A program made the translations under genes and the position numbers. Positions 1-21,800 of a stretch of DNA of 64,000 bases are shown piece by piece. The DNA lies in NCBI GenBank assembly GCA_019155185.1, contig CM032795.1, positions 18,579,795-18,643,794 of the forward strand, written 5' to 3'. This stretch comes from Beaufortia kweichowensis (lineage: Eukaryota > Chordata > Actinopteri > Cypriniformes > Gastromyzontidae). Position 1 is the stretch's first letter. The number at the start of each line of letters is the position of its first letter. The notes below the pieces were generated by a model, which was not told the DNA's origin, made no database searches, and was given only the letters and a program-made list of their open reading frames with translations.

Positions 1-3000
1 TTTTGGGGTTTTTTGTGGGGGGATTTTTGTGCTGTTTAAGTCAATTATCTAGCTTTTAAAAGTGAGGAGGAAAAAGAAAAGAAAAACAATGAAACATTTT
101 AAAACCAATTTTACATTTATGATTTTGTCAAATACTGTTATCTAACATCACTTGCAGTGCATTTGTGCAAACATTGTGCTAAACATTTAACATTATCACC
201 TAATGAGCTTTGCAGTTTGTAGTTGCTGTTTTGTAATTTTAATTGTATTTCCTGCATTTAACGGTGAAGTTTACATTCATTTTTGAGACACCTGCATTGT
301 GTCATGTAAGATGCAAGGTTGCGAAACTTCGATTTGATCTCAGTAGCAATAAGAGAGTGTTTGTGAAGGCCTCTATTCATCTGTTTTCTGAACAATTATT
401 TCTCTCATTCTTCAGTCAGCGCTGCCTTCGTAGGTCTAAAACTCCTGCTTGTATGCATGTATTTGTGTTGCATGTATTTGTGTACACACATGTCTACACA
501 AAACACTTGTGGCTTGTGAATGATCTCTCTTAATTATTTAACCTCACCCAACAAATAATGCTTATCACGCCCACACACAGTTCTGACATTTTCATCGGCC
601 TCACTGAGAATGGAGAAAGCCACTTACACAGTAACAGCTTTAATATGAGCTAACCACTAATGGGCCTTGCTTTGCCAGAAAACTACACTTCAAACAACTG
701 TTTTAAATGATTTGTTGAGACCAGTACAGCACAATTATTCCTGTGAGTTGTTTGGTCTGGGTGTGAGCAATGATTATGGAAATGAATTGTTGATTTTAAA
801 GTCACTCTGAAATAAAACTCTGTAATTATCTCAGACATTTAAGCAGTGGTCATGCAACAGCATGTGAAATCCAATACTTTATTTAAAGCTATCCTAAGCA
901 GAATTTTTCTCATTTTTCACAATTATTAATATGCAGACCTCATATTACCTGCAATTTTTATGTTTCACACAGAGATGGTGATATACAGAAGAAGTGAAAG
1001 TTATAGATTGCAGCTTCAAATATTTATACACTTATGTACTTTAAGTGAGCTGGATACTTACAAATGGAAAAAATCTTTGCCATCAAGTCATTGAGACCAG
1101 CCACTGGATTTAAAAACACTTTCCTAATACATTCATGTTATTTGTCAGCTATCCATTTATATTTTTGGAATTGTCTGCTATGTGTTGACCCGTGTTGTTT
1201 TTCTAAATCAGAGCAGCAGCTGCCTCTTGGAGAAAAATCAAACAGTAAAATTTAATATTTAGTTCACATTCTCTTTTGGGATGGTACAGGGCAGAATAAT
1301 TTAAATTATTACCGTGAAATGATGTGCAGCAGGTATCACTTGCCTCTTCTTTACAATATTATGTTGAAATATTAAAATGTGTTGGGCTATGTGTCCAGTA
1401 GCAGTTATGACTGATGTAACCGGTTGTAACATGTCATCGCAGGCTCATAGTCTCTCAACAGTCTCACTTTTCAAAACCAATAAATAGCTGTGCTCCTCTG
1501 GCAGCCCCTTTACAGGGGCCCATAGCATGTTTACAGGGGTGTTTGTGCATTTGAGCGTGTGTGTGGCAATAGGGGCTTTAACTATCTGCTCACACAATTT
1601 CAGTAGTCATATTGTCAACTCATATTATCTCTGAACCTTCTTTTGTGAAAACGCTCCAGAGCACAAAAGCTTGACCGGACGTAAACTTTTAGGTTATTCG
1701 CTTACTTGACGTCTAGTGTTTCATATCGAGTCATGATTTTCTGGGACTGTTGTTGAATGAGTCTGAGGGCAAATAATGTTGGTAAGATATACACAGAGAG
1801 AGAGATTTCTGGAAAACGAAAGTAATGAGGGTTATGAAATGCCGTAAAAGAGTGAAAGATGAGACAGATGTGCATAACATTACACTTGACGTGTTTTTCA
1901 CATTGCATTGTGAAATCGGCTGCTCCCTGCAACAGCTGTGAGATTATCTGAAAGTGTTTTAGTCACACTCGTGTAATGAGTCAGCAAGTGAAAGTAAGAC
2001 AGACAGACAGTGAGAAGGAAGGAAAAGAAAGAATTGCTCTTTATTGTTTAAGGAAAGTAGTTGTGTCACATAATTGACAGCAAATTTCAATATGGATTTT
2101 TTGCACTGAATAATTTTTTTACCTTTAAGTACCTGTAGGTTATTAAGCAAGTATATGAACAAATATTGTTGAAAAACATCTTACCTTACTGAGATTCACA
2201 ACGTTTATATATACCGTACCGGTTGAGCTGTCGGGTACGAATTGTCATTTGACATAATGAAAAATACATAAAGTAACATGCAATTTTTCCAAACCGAGAT
2301 TGTGATATAGAGGCCAAAGTTACAAATTGCGTCTTTAAAGAAACACGGCACTATGTCAACTTTTACTTCAATTTAACATGTAAAAATGTATCAAATTTTT
2401 TTCTTTTGTTATTTTTATTTAAAAAAGTTGAATTTGTTGACAATGACATACAGAATTAGTCTATTTGCTAATCTTTGCCTTGCACCCCCAAAATATATGA
2501 ATATAAAAAAATAATTTTTATATTCCTCATCAGTATCATCATTTACATTCTGTGAGGGGGAAAACCCCATAGATATCATGTTTTTGATTTTGTCCTACTG
2601 CTTTACCTTCAGAGTTTCTGTAATCTCTTAGTGCCCAGAGGGTTACCGGTGCCCTCATTTCTTGGTTCCGTTTCACTTTTTTCCATTGTTTCCCGTTATA
2701 GTGACTATAAATCAACAACAGTAGCTAACAACTAGTTTTAAGTGTCACTAGCGTCAGTTGTCAAGTGATTTTATTCAGCATTGTTGCCTATGCCAAGAAA
2801 GGGATATGCCAAGAGAGTCAATAATTATAACAGGGGTACTGTAAGTTACAAAAGGATGACCATACAGTACATTTATGTTAAGTGGCGAAGTGCGTTTGTT
2901 TGAGTAAAGTAAAGTAAAAGCCCTTATAACTTTAGGACCTTATAAAATTGAGTACTAGACATTGATACCCAAACTTTAAGTCAACATAGACTGGCATTCT

Positions 3001-5430
3001 CAGCTCATTTTTCTTCCGTAATGTGACCATGCATAAATAGCTATTGTGATGCAGCCACGTCATGTCAGAATTACTGTAATTATGAGATGACAACTCTAAA
3101 CTGTTCACGCCCTCAGTGACACGGTCTCCTAATCCTAAGGGCCCTATAAAGTACTAGAAAGGCATGTGACTATAAACCAGCTGTATTTGTTTGTGTGATT
3201 TACAGATGAAGGAGGTTTTTGGTCTTCTTTTGGTGTAGCACAACTGGAGCATGATGACCAGTGGGACATTATGTAAATGCCTCATACTTATTACCCTCCT
3301 TTCATTAAAACGCTCGCTAACCAAACAGCAAAGCCTTCCAATGTCCCTTATGAGAGTGCCAGTACGCCTAGTACCAGTCTGGCAGAATGATGTAACAAAG
3401 CTGAGATGTTTGGCATTATAAGAATGTCCCATATTCTATACCACACTGTGGTACTTTGGGCGCCATTCATGTGAAGTCTACCATGCATGGGACACGGCCC
3501 TAACCAGCAGATAGTTTAGTACCGCCGTAATGACCCAATTCTATTCGTTCAAAGAGCTACTTTAGAAATTTCTACGTTAATCACTGCCAACATTTTTTCG
3601 TCCTTTTTAAATCAGAAGAGACCAGGATAGACATGATTGGACCAAATGGTTTCAGAAGCGCAAAGCACTTTGTATTTGTAGTTTAAGTTGGTACATGGCA
3701 GCATTTCTTTGGATAATATAATTTTCTTTTAAAGGTTCATCAATCATCAAAGGTTCACTTGTACTTGGGATGGCACACTCTGAGTTGTTTCAGCCCATGG
3801 TTGGGTAAAATGTGCACATTTTTCTAGGTTCATCTAAATCAACAGTTCGGTATGTCCAAGTTTTTTCCCAGCCACGGGTTGAAACAACCCAGCATTTTTT
3901 GATTGATGTTATATTTATATTTGGGTCATGGTACAGTATGACCTAATTGCAATTGTTTGTTTAATGTTAGTTATTCAGTACTGTGATTATGCAACAGTCT
4001 TTTACTTCTTTTGATCTCTTTTGTCTGTATTGTACGTCAGTGCTTTTATTTTTTATTCAGTTATGCAATAATATTCTTTGCTCTTTCTAAGTCTAGATTT
4101 TAAATGAATAGAAGTAACTGATTGAATGTCCAGTATGTTTTGACTTATCGTAGTCTTGCTGTAATTGGTGGTTTATCCTCTTTTCCCCAAAAAAATCTTT
4201 TTCCCCCTCATACCCTTGCATCGTACCTTATATGAACCTTGTTTCACCTCTTGCTACAGGTATTTTCTCTGTTTCTTATATTCATGTGCATTGCTCAACT
4301 TTCTTGTTGTGCTAACCGGCTTACTTTACTTCCCTACAGTGAGTGCCATTTGACCGGCTTAAATGTGTGGAACGCAATTATGAGCATAGTAGCACATGAC
4401 AGACTTTGACAAGCTGATTACTTTTAGCTACTTTTGACAAACAACTTGAAGGAGAATCAAGGGTAGTAATGCAACACAGATTTATCAAAGCAAATTTCAT
4501 AAAGATGTCATTAACGTTTACGCATTGTTTTGTCCTTTGCAACCCACTGAACCTCCATAATATGATGCATTAACATGTATATTCACAAAGAAAAATATGT
4601 ATGTTGGGACTTTTTTATCCAGTTAAAATGTATTTGATTGAATTGAGAGGGGTGACCATACATAAATGAATGAATTAGAGTGGTCTGCCCCTAATTCCAA
4701 TATTTTCAAACTGGGAGAAGATGGCAATATCCAATGAAGGAGGAAAGGTTGAATAGTTCAAATTGGGATAGGCAGAACGAAGCTAATTTTTGAGCAAAAC
4801 ATTTAGCTTTGCTGCTTGGCGAGTTTCTTTTCCAGCTGTTTGTTGTTAGTGCTCTAAAATTGGCTCAATTTTTATTCTTTACACAGTTTTCAAAAACATC
4901 TAGACTTGCTGCTTAACGTCAGACCATCAGCGTCTGCCAAAATTGTTTACTGATGTTAATGTGGCATTGAATAACCTGAAGCAGCATGAGAGACTTGCCT
5001 CTTGGTTTGTTGAACATGTGCCATTTTCTTGAACCTTCAATGCTTGAACTACAGCAGGCTCCACTTTCTTAAGATGTTTTTAAACCTTCGAACCCCTTCG
5101 ATGCAGGTTCTGGGAAGAATTACCTTGAGCAGTCTGCTGTTTCTCCACTGGTTTTAAGTGTACTATAATTGTCAAACATGTGTATCTTGTTAAACTCTAG
5201 GAGTACGCAAAAATCTTTATACCTCTTCTTTACTATCGTGCGAAGCATTGCTCTTAAATTTGCTACACTGTCCTGCAGTGTTGGATCTAAACTCTGTAGA
5301 AGTAAAAAAAATGGTTTTTACCTTTCAAAGACCTTGGCCCATGATCCTGTTTGTATTCTAAGAATAAATGTTTGTCTCTACCGTGGTGTTAAAATGTATC
5401 TGATATGCATATTTTGTCTTTGATTTTAAG
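1..5430. other. No recognisable gene; probable intron or upstream flank of the CUB gene
   Basis: I see no convincing exon here. The short open frames are A/T-rich and lack splice-site support. The first supported exon downstream begins inside a CUB domain with no signal peptide. The 5' exon(s) of that gene must therefore lie here unseen or left of the window. An inverted-repeat fragment at about 3781-3910 is listed separately. Confidence 0.5.
3781..3910. repeat. Palindromic dispersed repeat fragment (AACCCAGCA type)
   Basis: The left part reads GTTGTTTCAGCCCATGGTTG and the right part GGGTTGAAACAACCCAGCA, which are imperfect inverted copies. A second copy of the same kind is at 47227-47312. 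This resembles short non-autonomous inverted-repeat elements that are common in cyprinid genomes; the family assignment is from memory. Confidence 0.5.
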
Positions 5431-15083
<9,653 letters not shown>

Positions 15084-15960
15084 GTGTGGTGGTCATGCGA
15101 CCAGTTCAGCCAGTATGAATGTTGGCATCATCAATGAAAAGTCTGCTGTGTTTAAGCACTTATTGTTCTTTCATTTTTTTTTGCTTGGTTTGTTTCTTCA
15201 CAGAGTTTATTTGCTAAATGTGAAAACAACTATCGGTATAGTTTGTAACATTTGTTTTGAAATTAATCCTGTATATATGATCAGCTTTTAACCATGAACA
15301 CTTAATTAATTATGTTTCTTTCACCCATTAGAGTTTAAGTTCAAGTTAAATTTATTGTATTGTTACTTTGTTACTATTGAAATTCTTTGTTTGTTTTATG
15401 AACAAGCTGGTTTATAATCCCTTTGCAATACGTGGAAGACAGATTAGCAGGTCTGTGAAAAGCTGCTTGGCATCTCACACGACTTTCATTCATGTTTTTT
15501 TCATTCATCAAGTTCAAGCATTTTTAAACTGGTTGTATTCTTATTTCTCAAGTGATTTAACAAAGAACAAAAAAGACAAATTAATTGTAAATTGTTTCAA
15601 TGTGACAATGTGTGTTTGTGTTTGGTTGATTGTTCTATCGTTTGTTTATTTGATTATGATGTTTCTCAGTTTTTTACGTCCTGTAGCACTTCTTACTTTG
15701 TGCCTTGTGGCAACTATCAATGCTGCTAAATATGTACTGATGCAATAATTAAATCTTATTTTTACAATGTATTCAATTTCATATATGCTACAACAGTGTT
15801 TTCATTATACAGTATGCCATTTTTATCTAAATGCAGTAATATTGTCAACCGTGAGACATGGATTATAAAGGGAACTGACCATTCTACAAACCTGTAAAAT
15901 GCAGTAACTCACATTTAGTACAAATAAATATGTTATTGTATAGTCAAATGATTTGGGTGT
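15084..15960 (+). other. Probable 3' UTR of the CUB gene
   Basis: A/T-rich sequence without a supported frame runs from the stop to AATAAA at 15923-15928. Open frames here are short and without similarity. The extent is inferred from the poly(A) signal only. Confidence 0.45.
15923..15928 (+). terminator. Candidate poly(A) signal AATAAA of the CUB gene
   Basis: AATAAA about 840 nt after the stop codon, followed by T/G-rich sequence (TTTGGGTGTTTTATT). It is the best plus-strand candidate before the chfr 3' region. Confidence 0.45.
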
Positions 15961-16034
15961 TTTATTATCTTGTGCAATAACATTTTTTTTTGGGTAGCTA
16001 AAAAGAACAGTGACAACAAGATTTGATGCAGTTA

Positions 16035-16040
16035 TTTATT
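16035..16040 (-). terminator. chfr: Candidate distal poly(A) signal of chfr
   Basis: TTTATT on the plus strand is AATAAA for chfr. Using it would give a 3' UTR of about 2.8 kb that ends roughly 110 bp from the signal of the convergent CUB gene. A nearer ATTAAA-type signal (TTTAAT at about 18587) is an alternative. Confidence 0.35.
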
Positions 16041-18803
16041 ATTAGTGCAGTAGGACAGTTTACATGCATTACAAGGCACAGCAAGCTCAATTCTATAAAA
16101 CAAAAACAGTGCTAGTATATGTGCTTTCTTATTATTACACACTACTCAAAAACCTGGTAAAGAAATTAATCAAAGACTTTTTCCCAATTGAAACTTGATG
16201 AGGTAGAAATAAATACCCCCTTTTCTGAAAGGAAAAAATCTCCCAAACCAAGTGAGTAAATATTTGCTGTGGCGTACATTTTTTCGCTTTCAGCAAATGC
16301 AAAGCAGCCTTGAAAGCTTCTTTAAAACAGGACTGATCCCGAAAAAAATCCCTCGATACTTCCTGAAGATTTTACAAGTCTATAGTATAAGACTAACGAC
16401 ACAAACACTACAATGGACCCACTGTAGATTATATGAAATAACGAGACAAAATCTGTCTAAGCCTTAAAACAATGGCACCAAAATGAATGGGCTGTTTAAG
16501 AAAACGCATAGAAAATGCGTTTGGCTATTAAAAAAGGTTGAGTGCAAAATAAAAAAAAAGAAACCGTTTAACACGAACATCAAGGGCAATTACTCTATAA
16601 ACAGATGCAAATGCAAAAATGAAAAACAGGCACAAAACAGTTCGCCTTAATGTTTCCAAATAAACTAAAACCAACATAATGCCAATGTGAGCCGTCCTGT
16701 TTAAATCTTCTTACACTGAACGTGTTGCAAATCCACCAAACGTGGTTGTTCATCAGGTGCCATTAGGTCAGTATGTGAGGTTTTAGTGCACGGCGGCCTT
16801 CTGTCCTTGTTCATTAAAGAGCAGTTTAAGGCTCTGCTGAGGCCGAAGAAGATTGACCTCTGATGTTTTAGGAAGTCTAATCCAAGCCTCTGAGGAATGT
16901 CATGACACGAGGTGAAATCACACATGCGTATGGTATTAACAAGGGCATTCCTCTTATGTTTCAATATCAGTTTGTTAATTTAACGCTAAAGTTCCTGCAA
17001 CAACTGTGGCATTAAAAACATCTGGAGCACTAGTTACACAAACTGTTAAAAACAATTTGAAATAAAGTATATTATTAAAGAAACTATAAAATAACAAAAT
17101 CTTGAACTTTAAGTTTAAGGCTAAAGCCTCAAATGTTTGAAATACTTTTTGTGGTAATTATTAAATTGATCATGTTGGCTTGTAAGTACACAATATTCCC
17201 ATCAATTAAAAAACTATTTTTAGATGGCAAATTAAAAACAGTCTATAAACAACTACAATGTGATTTACCCAGAGAGAATTTTAAAAGCGTGTACCAATCG
17301 AAACACACTCGAGGGAAAAGAGAAAAAAAACAACTATTTTAATAGGTCAGAAATACAAATGTAACTATTTAAACTAGTATATGGCCACATCCTCCACCTA
17401 TAACAAACATACACAAGAAAAACATTATTAGTTCTTTAAACAATACCGGGAAAAAGGGGAGATCGTTAACTAGCTAAAACTGGCTTTTTTGCACTATGAA
17501 GTTATGTCCTGAATGGGGGATTGCTGTGCATTTTTCCAAGGCAATAGCAGAAATATTTTAATTATAAGATGTGGAAACATATTTAAGACTTTAGAACAAA
17601 TCAGATTTGACTTGATTATCTTCAGCAGCAGTGCCCTGAAATATACAATAATCTCTCAGCACTGTTTTATCAAATCCCTTTACAACAGCCCTGCAACATG
17701 AGTGAACAAACACACAACTGCAACTTCACATGCCTTACAGCCTTAGTGATAAGAGAAAGAAACAATGAGCGGGAGAAGTAGAAAACATTTTGATTAGTCT
17801 AAAAGTGTGTAAAATACTTTACTAGTAAAACAGAGAAGCTACTGAAAACAGAGAAAGCAGCTACTGATGCTGAATACTTAATTGCGTGTGATAGTTTAGT
17901 GCTCGGTTATGATCTCTTTAGCATGATTATCCCTTTTTTTATACATAAATTAACCTTGTAAAAGCTGTTGAGCAGATAGTTTTACACTGAGACACCATAT
18001 ATTTATGGAAGCACTAGAGTATTTCTTATACAGTATGATCTGAGACACATGCTTTCAGAGTCTTAGGCACCAAAGGTTTGTTGATTAAAACATTTTTAAA
18101 GGAGTAGTTCACTCAAACAATGAAACTTTGTCATTTGTGACATGAAAAAAATTGGATGCTGTTGTTCTGAATGAGGAGCACACAAGTAAAAATGTGTAAA
18201 GAATCATTACGTAGCTTATGCCATAAACACTAACTAATAAAAGGTTGTCACTTTTAGCGTCACTATAAACCGCCAAAGCTCGATTTGTGTTCCATAAGAA
18301 AACAGCATTCCGGTTTAAAATGCCACCAGGGAAAATAAATAATGACAGAATTTTCCTTATATCATAAACTATTCCTTTAGTTGTATAATGTATAATATTC
18401 AAGCTAAAACAGCTTTATGCATGAAAACTGTTTAACATTTTACAGTGCATAATCTACTGTGTTGATTGCCAGCTTTGTCTCGTTTCACAATTAAAACCAG
18501 GGAAACATGAAACAACGTGGAGAGCATTGTGGAATGAAATACAAAGTGCAGATCCAGAGAAAGTTTTTCCACATGCTGACATTATATTTTAATCCAGCTC
18601 AAAGAAGACTGAAGCATTATTCATTTGATTGACTTTGCATATGTAAATGGCTAGACTAAGAACTAGAGGAGATCTAGAGGATAAAAGAGGTATTACACCT
18701 GCCCACTCAGATCTGTCAATCAAATGCCAAGAACTGGGATAACTTTGAAGACGCTGAGCTTTTCAATCTTGCCACAAGATCGACAACAAGCATTTCACCA
18801 GGT
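16041..18803 (-). other. chfr 3' UTR and/or intergenic sequence
   Basis: Downstream of the chfr stop on the minus strand. No coding sequence is supported. It is A/T-rich and contains one MITE-like element (18096-18380). Confidence 0.4.
18096..18380. mobile_element. MITE-like element with TAAAGGARTAGTT ends
   Basis: The left end TAAAGGAGTAGTTCACTC is matched on the opposite strand by the right end CTAAAGGAATAGTTTATG. The pair marks a non-autonomous DNA element of about 285 bp. The sequence ..AGTTCACT.. with GTCAT near the end resembles a widespread cyprinid family. Confidence 0.55.
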
Positions 18804-18846
18804 TTAGTTCTTAAAACGGGTTTGCTCACATATGTGGTTGAATTTC
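18804..18846 (-). CDS. chfr: chfr last coding exon: end of the PBZ finger
   Basis: The acceptor TCAG precedes GAAATTCAACC. The exon completes a Val codon and encodes KFNHICEQTRFKN then TAA, matching the end of vertebrate CHFR. It supplies the fourth zinc ligand (H632). Without this 43-nt exon the preceding exon would stop right after AHHAV. Confidence 0.92.
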
Positions 18847-21800
18847 CTGAAAAAGCAGAAAGATACATGATTATAAATTATTGTAAAGACGTTTTAGATT
18901 ATAATGCATGTACTAAAAAAAATTACAATGTTGTTAAAAAAGAGTTTATTCTTTTAGTGCCCTACATAAATGCTCAAAAGCTGCCCTCTACTGGTAGATC
19001 AAAGTATTTAGTGCTTACAAGTCAATAGATTTGTCAGTTTTGGAAGTTTATGCAATACATACTGTATATATACTATTCAGTTATGAGTCTTGTTTTACAG
19101 AAGCCCTGAACCGCAACATAAAAAAATTCATGGTGAAGAAAAACATTCCTTCCTGGAGCCTAAAGATTTTTTTCTTTAAAAAAAAAACTATTTTTTAAGA
19201 TGAAAAACATTTTTTGAAGAGAAAAAAAATTTAAGATGAAAAAACATTTTTTGAAGATGAAAAAAAATGCAAACATGAAAAATGTTTTGAAGATGAAAAA
19301 AAATGTAAAGAGGAAAAAAGTTTTGAAGATAAAAATTGGAAGAGGGAAAAAATTATTTAAGAGGAAAAAAGTGAAAAAAAAATTTAAAGACTGGAAAACA
19401 TAAAAAAAAGTAAAATAAAATTGGACATAACAGTTTTAGATAAAAAAACAAATTATAAAGAGGAAAAAAAACAAAAAACAAATTTTAAAGTAAAAAACAT
19501 TTTGAAGATGAAAAAAAGTTTCTGAAGAGGAATAAAACATTTTTGAAGAGAAAAAACTTTTTTTGAATATAAACGAAAATTTGGAAGAGAAAAAAATATT
19601 TTTGAAGAGGAGAAAAAAGTCGAAAAACAAACAAAAAAATGTTAAGGTAAAAAACATTTTGAAGATGAAAAAAGTCTCTGAAGAGGTATAAAACATTTTT
19701 GAAGAGACAAAAAAAAATTGCCTTTGAAGAGGGAAGATAGATTTTTTTTGAAAAAAAAAAAAAACTTTTTTTGGACATTACATTTTTTTTTAATGTTTGA
19801 AAAAAACTTTTTTTGAAGATAATAAAAAAAATTTAAGAGGAAGAAAAAATTTTAGGAGAACATTTTTTTTGAAGATGGAAAAAAAATGTAACACAAAAAT
19901 CTTTTTGGAAGAGGAAAAAAATTTAAAAGGAGAAAAAAGTCAGGAAAAAAAATGTTTAAGGTGAAAAAAATTTGGAAGAGAAGAAAATCTTTAGGTCTAA
20001 AGCTCCGGGAAGGAATTTTGCGGTTTGCGGTTCAGGACTTCCGTATTATTTAAAGCAAACAGAGTGTAATAAACTGCTGTGCTCCATGAAAGTCAGCTAC
20101 TTTTTATTAATGGAAAGTATAAGCTTTAAGGTGTTTACACAGCGTGATGTGCTTTCACTTGTGTCCGGCAGTTGCGTCCCCAGTAGCAGTCTGGTCTTGC
20201 AGTAACTGCATCTGAGGAACAAACACAGTAAGACAAATCTTTACTTCTGCACTTTAACTGTATTGACCTGATTGATGTTCCCAACTTGTCTGTGAATGAC
20301 TATAATTATATATTATTGTGTAATTGTATTTATGTAATGTATTAAGGTTATACCTGGTAGCTCTGAAGGGGGAATACGCTCTCTGTATTTGTACGCGAGC
20401 TCTCTAAAGGTACGAAGCCCACAGCAGTAGCACAGTAAAGAGTTGGTGGTAATTCTATAATCTGAAACAAAGCACGTACAAACATGAGACAATTTTAAAG
20501 AAATGGTAACATGTGATGTGAACGTAGAGGTGATCCAACAGATCAAATGATAAACTGCAATTAATTAGAAATATTGTGATTTTTCTTTCTGCTTACTGGG
20601 TATCGCCCACCACTTAAACATCCGCCAGATCAAGTATTAATATGATCAAAAGGCAATTACCAGACAGATGATACAAGCCTTGCTGTACAGCCTGAAGAGC
20701 TTCCTGTAGCATGTGTCTCCAGGTCATTCCTCTAGAGCTCAAATAATTCTACAAGGAAGAAAGAGAAGGTTACAATTCATTTGCATTTATATTTTGTCAT
20801 TTAGCAGACACTTTTATTCAAAGCAAATTACAAGTGAGACAAACAATAAAGCAATCAAGACAACTTAACGGAAAACTGGTCTCAGTTAACATAAACATGT
20901 TTATGTAACTATGTTTTAAGTACAGAAAGAACAGAAAAAGAAACCAAATCTTAAAGATAGCTAAAGATTCAGTTGTTCTGGTTCAAGCAAACAACAATAT
21001 ATCATTTGGGATATATGCCAAGAAGTTTTACATTTACATTCATGCATTTTACTTCAATCTAAAGCAATTTACAATTTATGTTTAATGAGTGTGTGATTTC
21101 CCTGAAAATCAAACTTATAACCAGAAAAAAGCAGTGAACTAAATAAGATAATAAGCAGGAATTTGATAAATGTACTCCAGACACCCTAAAATCAACAAAT
21201 AACCATCACATACCTGAAGTACTTCTGACTCGTATTGATTGCTATTCAAAACTCCATCCAGACATTTATCAGTCAGGTTGAGTTCTGTAAACAGACCATC
21301 ATCATCATCATAATACAGAAATAACATTCAATTCAAGTTTAACCAATCGAAACCTACCGCTAAAACGGGCCAGGCAACCTTGACAACCAATCCGCTGGCA
21401 GCCCCAGTACACGTGACAGTAGGGTTTCTGGCACACCATACCTGCAGAAGTCAAAGAAACAATAAGCAGGTCACTCCATGATGTCATTTGATGGATGGAT
21501 GTCAGGGTCACTCACAGTGCTGAGGGGATATCTGAGGAGGCAGATGTTCAGAGCGTCGGTCGGGCATGGGCTGAAGACAGCAGGTGCAGATGAGATGACT
21601 GCCCTGAGGAGGACATCTGAACTCTTCAGGAGCTGCAGGAGATACACAGTGGAAAACAATGCAACCAAGTCTTCTGAATTCTTATATTTCAATGTAATAC
21701 GAGCATGAATTACGTGTGTTGGTATGAGAGGACGTGGAGGGGCCGTCTCCTGGGGCTTTAGCTGGTCCCTCTGATGAAGCCGGCTCACAGATCCACAGGG

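Noticed and set aside
16701..16964. Minus-strand open frame of 87 codons considered as the last chfr exon
   Set aside because: Its C-terminal QHVQCKKI only loosely resembles the CHFR end. The exact KFNHICEQTRFKN ending was found at 18846-18804.
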